From UBA721 sp002705165 (GTDB lineage: Bacteria; Planctomycetota; Planctomycetia; Pirellulales; Pirellulaceae), in the NCBI GenBank assembly GCA_045565995.1, contig JBJLEF010000009.1:1-64000 (forward strand): a DNA stretch of 64,000 nucleotides, in the 5' to 3' direction. Below the pieces are notes generated by a model, which was not told the origin of the DNA, did no database searches, and saw nothing but the letters and a program-made list of their open reading frames with translations. Every line of letters begins with the position of its first letter. The stretch's first letter is position 1. The translations under genes were made by a program, and so were the position numbers. Positions 7,858 through 17,000 of the stretch are shown here, piece after piece.

Positions 7858-9294
7858 CTAACGACCTAAGACGTGCAAATTATCAATCAACGAACACCTA
7901 CGCTCTCGCGTAAATGTCAATGGCGTCGTCACACCTTCACCAGTTGGACCGGCGATGGAAAAAGACAAGTACCCTTCACCACCTAAACCTAAGCCGGCCA
8001 TGCAAGGTCCATTTTTCACAAAAATGGTGGTATCCAATGCCTTCGCCATCTTGGTCATATTGGTTACGTTGTTCGAGTGAATAATGGCCGTGTGGCGAAA
8101 TCCATGTTCATATTTCTTTGCCAAGTCGATTCCCTCATCGACATCACGAACTCGGACGAATGGTACAAAAGGCATCATCTGTTCAACGGTCACAAAGGGG
8201 TGATACTGATCCGTCTCACCGAATAATAGCTCGGTGTTTTCCGAAACATGAAGACCGGCTCCCTGGGCCAGCACTGCAGCGTCCTTACCCAAGTAATCTT
8301 TTGACGGCGCGTCGTGTTTATCTTCACCGACCTTGACAATCGCCTGGCTTGTCAACTGATCAACCTGTGCCCCGTTCAAACGAGCCGCCCCTGCACGAGC
8401 CATCGCATCCATCATCTTGTCAAAGACCGAATCCACGACGAACACTTCTTTTTCGGCAATACACAACAGGTTATTGTCGTAAGCCGCGCCCTGGATAATC
8501 GATACCGCCGCCCGATCAAGATCGGCCGTTTCGTCCACCACCACAGGAGGATTACCTGGACCGGCAACGACAGCTCGTTTTCCGCTATTGAGAGCTGCTC
8601 TGGCGACTGCCGGCCCGCCCGTCACGCAGATAATAGCTACATCACGATGCTTGAAGATAATGTCAGCGGTTTCGAGCGTTGGCTCAGCCATCACACAGAT
8701 TAGGTTATCGATGCCGAGATCGTCATAGATTGCTTTGTTAAAACGTCGCACACCTTCGGCGGCCACTTTTTTTCCGCTGGGGTGAGGATTCACCACCACC
8801 GTGTTACCGGCCGCGATCATGCTCACCGCATTACCGGTAATAGTCGGAAGCGAATGCGTCACAGGCGTAATGGCCCCAACCACCCCAAAGGGGGCATGTT
8901 CCACCACCGCCAGGCCATGATCTCCCGAGAACACTTCGCTACGCATAAACTCAACTCCCGGAGATAGCATCCCCAACGTTTTTAGTTTATCGATCTTGTG
9001 TTCCAGACGACCAATTTGAGTTTCATTCATTTCCATCGTTCCCAATTCGACACACTGTTCGATGGAGATACGACGAATATGAGCGATGATCTTTTTCCGA
9101 TCCTCAATCGTCATGGTTTGAAGTTGTTCAAAGGCCGCCCTCGCTGCCTGAACAGCTTCATTGGCGTCATGAAAGACTCCATGACGTCCAACAGAACTGC
9201 CTCCGGTAACGACCGGGGCTCTACCAACTTCGGCCAGCACCTGGCTTACTACATCTCTAATTATATTTTCACTGATCAACATGTTATTACTCAC
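7858..9294 (-). CDS. CoA-acylating aldehyde dehydrogenase (PduP/EutE-like) with N-terminal encapsulation peptide
   Basis: This 478-residue enzyme converts an aldehyde plus CoA and NAD+ into acyl-CoA plus NADH. In this pathway the likely substrate is L-lactaldehyde, giving lactyl-CoA. The catalytic Cys is in DNNLLCIAEKE at about 278. Other family features are PFGVVGAITPVTHSLPT, AGNTVVVNPHPSGKK and a VTGGPAVARAAL segment replacing the usual FTGS. Residues 7-22 (ISENIIRDVVSQVLAEVG region) are an amphipathic helix followed by a Gly/Ser linker, the usual targeting signal for this family in microcompartments. Downstream of it in the pathway are PduL and acetate kinase, both encoded in the same operon. 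It sits between two BMC-P genes. Confidence 0.95.
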   Translation of the reverse strand: MSNNMLISENIIRDVVSQVLAEVGRAPVVTGGSSVGRHGVFHDANEAVQAARAAFEQLQTMTIEDRKKIIAHIRRISIEQCVELGTMEMNETQIGRLEHKIDKLKTLGMLSPGVEFMRSEVFSGDHGLAVVEHAPFGVVGAITPVTHSLPTITGNAVSMIAAGNTVVVNPHPSGKKVAAEGVRRFNKAIYDDLGIDNLICVMAEPTLETADIIFKHRDVAIICVTGGPAVARAALNSGKRAVVAGPGNPPVVVDETADLDRAAVSIIQGAAYDNNLLCIAEKEVFVVDSVFDKMMDAMARAGAARLNGAQVDQLTSQAIVKVGEDKHDAPSKDYLGKDAAVLAQGAGLHVSENTELLFGETDQYHPFVTVEQMMPFVPFVRVRDVDEGIDLAKKYEHGFRHTAIIHSNNVTNMTKMAKALDTTIFVKNGPCMAGLGLGGEGYLSFSIAGPTGEGVTTPLTFTRERRCSLIDNLHVLGR

Positions 9295-9324
9295 TTGCAG
9301 TTAAACGTTTCTCCACGTTCGGAA

Positions 9325-9642
9325 TTATGTTTCGTTTTCACGGTGATAAACACATCCGTTATCCACATGAACCTGATCCACAATTCCAATTACCACGGCG
9401 TCAATAGGAAGCTTACTCGTTACTTCGGTCATGCGGGCACTGGACCCCTGCGTGAGCAATACAAAATCATTCACACCTGCACCGAGAGTATCGACGGCCA
9501 CAAAAGTCCGGCCTGTTGTGGCCAAACTCTTTCTCTCTGTTGCCTCGAGCCTATACGGTTCGACGACCAATAGTTTATGCCCAACCATTGATTCCACTTT
9601 TTGCGTGGACACAACGGTTCCGGTAACTCTAGCTACGAACAT
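9325..9642 (-). CDS. BMC-P pentameric shell protein (EutN/CcmL family)
   Basis: This is the longest of the three vertex proteins at 105 residues. It starts MFVARVTGTVVSTQKVESMVGHK, followed by LLVVEPYRLEA, an insert (TERKSLATTGRT), the VAVDTLGAGVNDFVLLTQGSSAR pore segment and VIGIVDQVHVDNG. Its start directly abuts the acetate kinase stop (stop at 9643-9645, start at 9642), implying translational coupling. Three different BMC-P genes in one operon matches the described planctomycete arrangement. Confidence 0.92.
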   Translation of the reverse strand: MFVARVTGTVVSTQKVESMVGHKLLVVEPYRLEATERKSLATTGRTFVAVDTLGAGVNDFVLLTQGSSARMTEVTSKLPIDAVVIGIVDQVHVDNGCVYHRENET

Positions 9643-10830
9643 CTAATTACCTTCCACTAACGCTTTCGTTTGACGGGCAACGACGATCTCTTCATTCGTC
9701 GGAACTACCCAGACATCAACCTTGCTCTGCTGGCTGCTAATCTTGGTTTCGCCGGTAACGCTAAGATTGGCCGAATCACACAATTCAATACCAAACGCCT
9801 CCAGATCCGCACAGATAAGTTTGCGAACTTGTTCGCCGTTCTCGCCAATACCACCGGTAAAGACGATCGCGTCTGCGCCTCCAAGCTCCAACAGCAGACC
9901 ACCTAAATGGCGTCGGGTTTCGGAAATAAAGATATCCAATGCTAACTGGGCATCCTGGCTACCTGAAGCAGCCGCTTCCTCTAAATCCCGGCAATCTCCA
10001 CTCGTTCCACTCACACCGGCAAGACCGCTATGGCTTGCCAAATGTTCGAGTACCTCATCGAGACTAAGGCCTGATTTTTCAATAATGACCGGCAAAGCGA
10101 AAGGATCGAAATCACCTACACGATTATTATGGGGGAGTCCCGACTGAGGACTCATCCCCATCGTCGTAGCGACGCTTTGGCCATTGCGACTTGCACAAAG
10201 GCTGCTAGAGCCACCTAGATGGCAGGATACTATCCGGAGATTCTCACGTTGCATAATCTCAGACAGGCGTCCGGAAATGTAACGATGACTGGCCCCATGA
10301 AACCCCCATTTCCGAACGTGAAACTCATCTGCCCACTTTCGTGGAATCGCATAGTTTTTATTACGGTCCGGAATGGTTTGGTGAAATCCTGTTTCAAAAG
10401 CAGCCACTAAGGGTATCTCAGGCAATTTATCGGCAAGTTGTCGCATTGCATTGATGTAAGGAGGGTTATGAGCCGGCGCTACACCGCTCATTTCCTCCAT
10501 AGCATCAAGCACTTCATGCGTCACTTTTTGTACCCCGCTAAAACGACCGCCGTGGACTGCCTTGAATCCAATGGCTGCAACTTCACTTGCATCGGTCAAA
10601 CATCCATGCTCCGGGTCGGTCAATTGCTCCAGGCATCGCCTGACAGCAACACTGTGATCCGGTACGTGAAGAGTCAGCTCAGTCCTTTGTCCGCCAATTT
10701 CTACAAAGCACTTACTTTGCTCCGCGCCAATTCGCTCGATACCGCCCTGAGCTAATTGCAGCTCAGTTTCCATGTCGAACAATCGATACTTAAAACTGGT
10801 TGAGCCAAGATTGGCTACTAAGATCTTCAT
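9643..10830 (-). CDS. ackA: acetate kinase family protein (acyl-phosphate to acid plus ATP)
   Basis: This is a 395-residue acetokinase-family enzyme; the family makes ATP and acetate (or propionate/lactate) from the acyl phosphate. The start is placed at the ATG at 10830, giving MKILVANLGSTSFKYRLF, the family N-terminus, with AAAGGA upstream. A longer reading frame begins at an in-frame TTG and is unlikely. Visible motifs are AAFETGFHQTIPD, KWGFHGASHRYIS, HLGGSSSLCASRNGQSVATT, GMSPQSGLPHNNRVGDFDPF and FTGGIGENGEQVR. It follows PduL in the pathway and recovers one ATP per lactaldehyde oxidised. N7 in NLGSTSFK and the FTGGIGE loop correspond to nucleotide and metal binding in characterised kinases. 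It has no visible encapsulation helix. The substrate may be lactyl phosphate here, which is inference. Confidence 0.93.
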   Translation of the reverse strand: MKILVANLGSTSFKYRLFDMETELQLAQGGIERIGAEQSKCFVEIGGQRTELTLHVPDHSVAVRRCLEQLTDPEHGCLTDASEVAAIGFKAVHGGRFSGVQKVTHEVLDAMEEMSGVAPAHNPPYINAMRQLADKLPEIPLVAAFETGFHQTIPDRNKNYAIPRKWADEFHVRKWGFHGASHRYISGRLSEIMQRENLRIVSCHLGGSSSLCASRNGQSVATTMGMSPQSGLPHNNRVGDFDPFALPVIIEKSGLSLDEVLEHLASHSGLAGVSGTSGDCRDLEEAAASGSQDAQLALDIFISETRRHLGGLLLELGGADAIVFTGGIGENGEQVRKLICADLEAFGIELCDSANLSVTGETKISSQQSKVDVWVVPTNEEIVVARQTKALVEGN

Positions 10831-10863
10831 CGTGTGATTCCTTTCCAAAGGTTCCCGTCACGT

Positions 10864-11133
10864 TTAGCTAAAAAACGCTCCAGACAACCCCTCTGCCGGA
10901 CGAGGAATAACGTGACTGGAGATCAATTCTCCAATCTGACTAGCCGCACTAGCACCAGCTTCCACTGCTGCACGAACGCTACCTACGTCACCCGAAACGA
11001 TTGTGGTAACTAGCCCACCACCGATATCGACACGCTTTACTACTTCAACGTTTGCGGCTTTACTCATCGCATCCGTTGCTTCAACGAGACCGATCAGGCC
11101 TCGCGTTTCTATTAAACCAATTGCACTTTGCAT
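10864..11133 (-). CDS. BMC-H hexameric shell protein
   Basis: This 89-residue single-domain shell protein forms the facets of the microcompartment. Family features are AIGLIETRGLIGLVEATDAMSKAANVEVV, VDIGGGLVTTIVSGDVGSVR, AAVEAGASAASQIGELISSHVIPRP and a short tail. It is one of only two BMC-H genes; no tandem-domain (BMC-T) shell gene is visible, as reported for PVM-type loci. It lies about 33 bp upstream of acetate kinase and 47 bp after the second BMC-H. Confidence 0.95.
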   Translation of the reverse strand: MQSAIGLIETRGLIGLVEATDAMSKAANVEVVKRVDIGGGLVTTIVSGDVGSVRAAVEAGASAASQIGELISSHVIPRPAEGLSGAFFS

Positions 11134-11180
11134 CGTTAAGTTTCCTTATAAATCACAGAATTAAAAATCCCTGGTTTCAA

Positions 11181-11483
11181 TTAGCTCTTCGCCGTTTTTT
11201 TCGCAGCTTGCTTAATTACCTTTGCGACGTCAGCGTGAGGACGAGGGATAACCTGAACACTTACCACTTCACCAACGCGACCTGCAGCATTTGCACCAGC
11301 ATCTGTGGCGGCTTTCACTGCAGCTACGTCGCCCGTGACGAACGTGCTCACTAAACCAGAGCCAACTTTATCCCAACCAAGGAACTCAACATTGGCTGCT
11401 TTCATCATTGCGTCGGACGCTTCGACCAGGGCTACAAAACCCTTCACTTCGATCATGCCCAACGCTCCCATAGCAGTTGCCAT
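11181..11483 (-). CDS. BMC-H hexameric shell protein with basic C-terminal tail
   Basis: This 100-residue second facet protein begins MATAMGALGMIEVKGFVALVEASDAM and continues with the usual KVGSGLVSTFVTGDVAAVKAATDAG core and VQVIPRPHADV. It differs from the neighbouring BMC-H in having a lysine-rich tail (KVIKQAAKKTAKS). A 122-bp gap separates it from PduL, the widest spacing inside the operon. The gap may hold a processing or regulatory site that raises shell-gene expression, though no hairpin could be confirmed by eye. Confidence 0.95.
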   Translation of the reverse strand: MATAMGALGMIEVKGFVALVEASDAMMKAANVEFLGWDKVGSGLVSTFVTGDVAAVKAATDAGANAAGRVGEVVSVQVIPRPHADVAKVIKQAAKKTAKS

Positions 11484-11605
11484 TTCTTACTCTCCAAGTA
11501 AAAGTGACGTGGGGATCGGCCAACTTGATAAAGTTGAGACAAACCTAATCCCCCAAAACAATCTACGTTTCTCCTGATTTCTCAGAATCTCTCTCTTCCG
11601 TCTGC

Positions 11606-12385
11606 CTATGAATGTGAATCACAGGCACACGGTTGTTTCTTCATTAATTCAAATCCGGTAGCCGCACTTAAGTTGCACGCATTTCCTTCATCTGTATCGA
11701 TATGCACTTCCAACTTCACACTCTCAGCAGCACGCACCTTTAAATCTTCAAGGACCATGGAGCAAGCTGGCGACTCTATTCTTAGATCCATCATTTCCCC
11801 GTCCTCAACACCGTAATAGGAAAGATCGCCCGTATTCATGTGCACGTGACGGGCAGCTCGAATGACCCCTTGATCCAAATGAACCACGCCCGCGGGACCA
11901 ACTAAAACACACCCGGGGGTCCCGGCAATCTCGCCGCTATGACGGACCGGAATATCCAGTCCAAGCTGAACTGCATCCGTGTAGGCGAGTTCAATTTGAC
12001 TTTCAGAACGAGTGGGGCCCAATACGCGAACATTCGGTAGCATGCGTTTACGCGGGCCAACGACCATCAAGGTCTCTTCAGCTGCATAATAACCGTCTTG
12101 GTATAACCACTTCATGGGTGTCAGGGTATGTCCCGGACCAAATAATGTTTCCACATCGCGGTCTGACAAATGAATATGCCGAGCTGATACGTTCACAACC
12201 AATTCCGGTTCCCCGTTGGTGTAAGGAGTGAGGCTCGCTGCAAAAGAGCTATCAGTACCAAGCCCCGTCGCCGCAGTAGGGAAAGTCTGATTACTGGCTA
12301 CCACCTGACGAACAATTTGTTCGACTAGGCCCCGATCGAGCCCGTTGGCTGATATCGTTGGGTTCGCTACTACTTCCGCACTCAC
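11606..12385 (-). CDS. pduL: PduL-type phosphotransacylase with N-terminal encapsulation peptide
   Basis: This 259-residue enzyme transfers the acyl group from CoA to phosphate, regenerating CoA inside the compartment and feeding acetate kinase. The two PduL metal-binding segments are clear: VSARHIHLS (His 70, 72) and AARHVHMN (His 180, 182). Another conserved His is in LEVHIDTDEGNA (about 228), and the VGPR and EIAGTPGCVLVGP stretches are also typical. Residues 17-32 (GLVEQIVRQVVASNQTF region) form an amphipathic helix before a Gly/Ser/Pro linker, a targeting peptide as in other compartment PduLs. The C-terminus ends in an unusual QPCACDSHS. It is the second gene of the operon, 21 bp after the DeoR regulator. 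Confidence 0.95.
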   Translation of the reverse strand: MSAEVVANPTISANGLDRGLVEQIVRQVVASNQTFPTAATGLGTDSSFAASLTPYTNGEPELVVNVSARHIHLSDRDVETLFGPGHTLTPMKWLYQDGYYAAEETLMVVGPRKRMLPNVRVLGPTRSESQIELAYTDAVQLGLDIPVRHSGEIAGTPGCVLVGPAGVVHLDQGVIRAARHVHMNTGDLSYYGVEDGEMMDLRIESPACSMVLEDLKVRAAESVKLEVHIDTDEGNACNLSAATGFELMKKQPCACDSHS

Positions 12386-12406
12386 AATCTAATCCTCATT
12401 TGTAAT

Positions 12407-13180
12407 TCAGGTTTTTTTATTTGTGGCCGCGATGTGAACCTGCACATCAGCAGCTTTCAGTTTCTCCACCCATTGAGGCTCAATGCCGTCGTCAATGACG
12501 ATGGAGTCCAATTTTTCTAACTCACACATTAATGCAAGGCTCGATCGACCAAACTTTGTGCTGTCCGCCACCACCATGACTGTGTCGGCCGCTTCACACA
12601 TTGCCCGCTCCGTTTCCACTAACAACAGGTTGCTATTAAAAACACCCCGTTCGGTAATGCCGGCCACACTAATGATCGCTTTTTGCACGTTTAACTCCGC
12701 CAACATCAAATTCGCATAAGGCCCTACCGACACACCGGTGCGACCATGCACATACCCCCCAATCAACACCAAGTCCGAGCCATCGCCGGAGGTGAACAAT
12801 GTCGCGACCGGTAACGAATTCGTAACCACCTGCAGGGGACGCCCGATTAATAAGCTGGCAAGCTCATAAGTCGTCGAACCACCATCCAGTAGTAAGGTGT
12901 CCCCATCCTCTATCAAAGACGCAGCAACCCGTGCTATCGATTGCTTCCGAGCAAACTGTTGCTGCTGACGATGATCAAAATGAGGCAATTTAGGACTAGG
13001 CCCCGTATAGAACACACCGCCATGGGTGCGACGCACGCTACCTAACCTCTCCAGATAACCTAGGTCACGCCTCACCGTTGATCCGGAAACTTTTAATAAA
13101 TTCGCCAAATTATGCAAAGTGGCAAATCCATCTAGCCGAATTAACTCTAACAATCGATTTCTTCGTTCTTCTGAACCCAT
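12407..13180 (-). CDS. DeoR family transcriptional regulator, first gene of the BMC operon
   Basis: This 257-residue repressor-type protein has an N-terminal winged helix-turn-helix (RRNRLLELIRLDGF to SGSTVRRDLGYLERLGSVRRTHGG, residues 5-55). The C-terminal sugar-phosphate sensor domain shows DGGSTTYELASLL, VVTNSLPVATLF, LIGGYVHGRTGVSVGP and VADSTKFGRSSLA. DeoR proteins typically respond to a phosphorylated sugar intermediate; here fuculose- or rhamnulose-1-phosphate would fit, by inference. With only 21 bp to PduL it is almost certainly co-transcribed with the operon and autoregulated. In the upstream gap (13181-13410) there is a TACAAT -10-like box on the minus strand (13262-13257) and a TGTGTCACA palindrome at 13281-13289. 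The -35 spacing is poor, so promoter and operator remain unproven. Confidence 0.93.
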   Translation of the reverse strand: MGSEERRNRLLELIRLDGFATLHNLANLLKVSGSTVRRDLGYLERLGSVRRTHGGVFYTGPSPKLPHFDHRQQQQFARKQSIARVAASLIEDGDTLLLDGGSTTYELASLLIGRPLQVVTNSLPVATLFTSGDGSDLVLIGGYVHGRTGVSVGPYANLMLAELNVQKAIISVAGITERGVFNSNLLLVETERAMCEAADTVMVVADSTKFGRSSLALMCELEKLDSIVIDDGIEPQWVEKLKAADVQVHIAATNKKT

Positions 13181-13410
13181 CTGTGGCTACTACCTACGAA
13201 GTGATCCTCTTAAGCAGTGAACACGAATGCGCTCAATACTGCCAACCTTTAATCATATTGTACCTTGTTTTGGAAGAATTTGTGTCACAGGGATGCGCAT
13301 TTTCAGTCAGAACTAGGGTAAATTGGTGCAATACACGCTATTTGCAGCATTTCAGCCGATCGCCAACTGGGCAAAGAATTGGGAAATAGAGGTTTTGGTC
13401 GAGAATCAAC

Positions 13411-14034
13411 CTAAGAAATGATCACTTTACGATCTTGGACCTGGATTCGTCCCGTGGACAACCATTGTAAAACGGTGGGATAGGCTTCGCATTCCGCCTG
13501 AAACACGCGAGCTGCGACGTCCTCCGCGCAATCGTCGTGATGGATAGATACGGTGCGTTGAAGAATAATAGGGCCATGATCAAATTCATTGTCCACAAAG
13601 TGGACAGTGCAGCCACTTATCTTAGCCCCGTAAGCGACGACGGCATCATGGACGTTGTGGCCATACATTCCCTGTCCGGAAAAGGACGGGATGAGGCTTG
13701 GATGAATATTCACCACTCTGTTTTCAAAATCAGATGGGATTAAAACGTGTTTCAGGAATCCTCCCATCACAACATATTCGACACCGGCTTGCCGACAAGG
13801 AGTGAACATCGCCTCACAATATTCTGCAGGTTGTTCGTAATCGCTTTTCCGAACCACCAGTTCCGGAATGCCCGCCTGACGAGCGTACTCCAAACCTGCC
13901 GCAGATGCCTTGCTGGCAATCACAAGCTTGATCTCAACCTGCAACAGCCCTCGTTCAATCTTCTCAAGGATATTATGTAATGTTGTACCACCACCGGATA
14001 TCCAGACAGCAATCGGTAACCGTCCGCTCATCAC
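13411..14034 (-). CDS. purN: phosphoribosylglycinamide formyltransferase
   Basis: This 207-residue folate-dependent GAR transformylase catalyses the third step of de novo purine synthesis, from GAR plus 10-formyl-THF to formyl-GAR. The phosphate-binding loop WISGGGTTLHNIL is at about 11-23. The catalytic triad expected in PurN is present: Asn and His in VVNIHPSLIPSF (109, 111) and Asp in VDNEFDHGPIIL (152). The usual SGxGSN is replaced by SGGGTT, a common variant. Two start Met codons lie side by side (14034 and 14031). It begins 10 bp after the ileS stop and is probably in the same operon. Confidence 0.94.
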   Translation of the reverse strand: MMSGRLPIAVWISGGGTTLHNILEKIERGLLQVEIKLVIASKASAAGLEYARQAGIPELVVRKSDYEQPAEYCEAMFTPCRQAGVEYVVMGGFLKHVLIPSDFENRVVNIHPSLIPSFSGQGMYGHNVHDAVVAYGAKISGCTVHFVDNEFDHGPIILQRTVSIHHDDCAEDVAARVFQAECEAYPTVLQWLSTGRIQVQDRKVIIS

Positions 14035-14044
14035 CCCATTACTC

Positions 14045-17000
14045 CTACGAGCTATTTACAGCTACATAAAGTTGAATATCAGCATCCGCAATATTCCGCT
14101 CAACACTCTCGGCGTCCAAGCTTCCAATGACGACATTGTCAGCTAGGGTTTCTGCCGCAACAACATCCCCATGCTGATTCAACGTCTCTTGAAGAACGAC
14201 CGATTCGGTTTCGATGGCCACGCTGATGCGATCAGTAAATTCACAATCCAGTTCCTTGCGGCGATCCTGAATCATACGAATTAAGTCACGTGCATAACCC
14301 TCAAGAATTAACTCTTCCGTAAGCTCTGTATTCAGGACGACCACAGAATTTTTACCTTGAGCGGCAGCCCAGCCGTCTTTGGCTTGCAAACGAACCTGAA
14401 TATCTTCATTATCCAGCACGACGGATTCTCCGCCGACTTCAATCGTTACGACCCCATCCGCTTCCAACTGTGCTAGAAGTTCCGCGCCGTTGGCTTCACC
14501 TAACACCGCCTTAACCTGAGGGATCAGCTTGCCGACTCTTGGTCCCAGCCGCTTAAAATTAGGCTGAATCAGATAATCAATATACTGGTCGGCTTCTGTA
14601 ACATACTCAATCTGTTTCACATTGAGTTCTTCCCGCAACAACGCGTCGTGTGATTCCAGCCACTCTTTATATTTATCATCTCCAAGCACGACCTCAACCT
14701 TTTGCAGAGGCTGACGTACTTTAAGTTTTTCGTTCATTCGTGCACTGCGACCGAGCCTGGCGATCTCTCGCAATGTTGCCATGCGAAGCGATAAAGCCTC
14801 GTCTTGAAGCTCATGCACGATCGTCGGATAATTACAAAGATGAACACTTTCAGGTACACGCTCCCCGAAAACACCGGCCAATGTCTGCCACATATAGTCG
14901 CTGAGAAATGGCACGAAGGGAGCGATTGCCTTGGCCAGCGTGACGAGACATTCGTAGAGGGTCCAATAAGCGTCGAGCTTTTCAGTGCTCTGCTTGTCTG
15001 CCGCCCAAAACCGATCCCGACTTCGACGCACATACCAATTACTTAAAGCATCCACAAATTCATTCAATGCCAGGGCAGCACCATAGTTGTCGTAGCGATC
15101 CATACGATCTACAACATCTTCGATCGTACGGTGCAATTCGCTGAGGACCCATCGGTCAAGCTCACCGCGATCTGCAACTTCCCGATACCCTGAGGCAGAC
15201 GAAAGGTCGTCCGCTGATAATTCGCCGGCCTCACCCGCAAGCAAATCCTCCGGTGAAAAGCCGTCAATATTGGCATAAATCGTAAAGAAGCTAAATACAT
15301 TCCAAAGGCGCAATAAAAATTCGGGAATGCTTTCCTTAATCGACTGCTCTTTATACCGAATGGGGGTCCAGGGCGCTTGGTTTGCAAAGAAATACCAGCG
15401 TAACGCGTCGGCTCCGTACTTATCGAATATTTCATTAGGTTCACGGTAATTCCGCTTACTCTTCGACATTTTTCGCCCGTCTTCGCCGAGCATTAGGCCG
15501 AGCACAATACAGTTCCGATAAGGATGGGGGTATTCCCCGCCAGCCTCCAGCTCCGTACCTTGTTCTCCGAAAAGCATCGTACTAATTGACAACTGGCTGT
15601 AGAACCAACCTCGAGTTTGATCAAGCGCTTCGCTGATAAAGTCCGCCGGAAACTGTTCCTTAAACTTCTCTTTATTCGTATGGGGATAACCCCACTGTGC
15701 GAACGGCATCGCGCCAGAGTCGTACCAGCAGTCGATAACTTCTGAAACACGTTCCATCCGCCCGGTTTCGGCGAACGGTGAAGCGTAGGTAATCGCGTCG
15801 ATATAGGGCTTGTGAACTTTAAGGTGGTCCGACAATTCTGAATTCTCTGCCTTAGCCTTGTCCCAAACCTCAGTCCCCGATAACCCGGCCTTCTCCAACA
15901 ATTCCTGGTACGAGCCAACCGCCTCCATCCTCCCCGTCTCGTTACAGACCCAAATAGGAAGTGGCGTCCCCCAAAAACGCTCTCGCGAGAGTGCCCAATC
16001 GACGTTGGACTCAAGGAAGTTTCCAAAGCGACCGTCTTGAATGTGGCCAGGAAGCCAGTTAATTTCCTGATTATTAGCAAGCATATCGTCGCGGAAATCT
16101 GTCGTCCTAATAAACCAGCTTTCCCGGGGATATTGAATTAGCGGATCTTCATCAGCTCGCCAACAGAAAGGGTAATCATGCAAATACTGATCGAGCAAAA
16201 CCAGCCGACCTCGCTCCTTCAGTTCCCGACTAATATCTTTATCCGCTTCTTTGACCCAACGACCAGCGTAGGCACCGGCAACCTCTGTGAACTTCCCGTC
16301 AGGACCGACGGCGCAAATTAACTGCGGCCCCTCACCTTCCATAAACCGCTGCTGCTCAGACACGAGGACATCATAGTCGGCTTCGCCAAAGGCAGGAGCC
16401 ATGTGAACTAAGCCCGTCCCACTGTCGGTCGTAACAAAATCAGCCGCAACCACCCGCCATTGATGTACCTGCTCTCCTCCATTACAAAGTTCCCCGCTAG
16501 CATCAGCCAAATCTTTATAAAAGTAGTCAAACGGCGGATCGTAACGGAGCCCCAGCAGTTCAGTACCTGAACAAGTCGACTCGATCGTTAACTCACGTTT
16601 GAACTGTGCCGCAAGTTTTTCGACAAGACTTTCCGCCACAATCAGGATCCGGCCTGTCTCTGCATCACGGACGCGTGCATACACCAAATCTACGTGCGCC
16701 GCAGCAAATTGGTTACTGGGCAATGTCCATGGAGTTGTGGTCCAAATTAGTAATGATTCATCCGGATGGTCACACAGGGGAAATTCGACAAAGACGCTAG
16801 GATCAGCCACTTCTCGATAACCCTGCCCCACTTCCCCGGCGCTCAAGGCCGTTCCGCCCTGTGCCCACCACCAGACAATCTTATGTCCACGGTAGAGAAG
16901 GCCACGATCAAACAGGTTTTTCAGAGACCACCAAACACTCTCCACATAGGACTGGTGATACGTGACGTAGGCTTCATTGAGGTTAGCCCAGAAACCCAAA

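Noticed and set aside
9643..10848. Longer acetate kinase start
   Set aside because: The extra codons need a TTG start and give a foreign N-terminus; the ATG at 10830 has a good ribosome-binding site.
15493..16080. 195-codon minus-strand frame inside ileS
   Set aside because: It lies in another frame of ileS, has Arg/Ser-rich composition typical of shadow frames, and ileS itself has full motifs.
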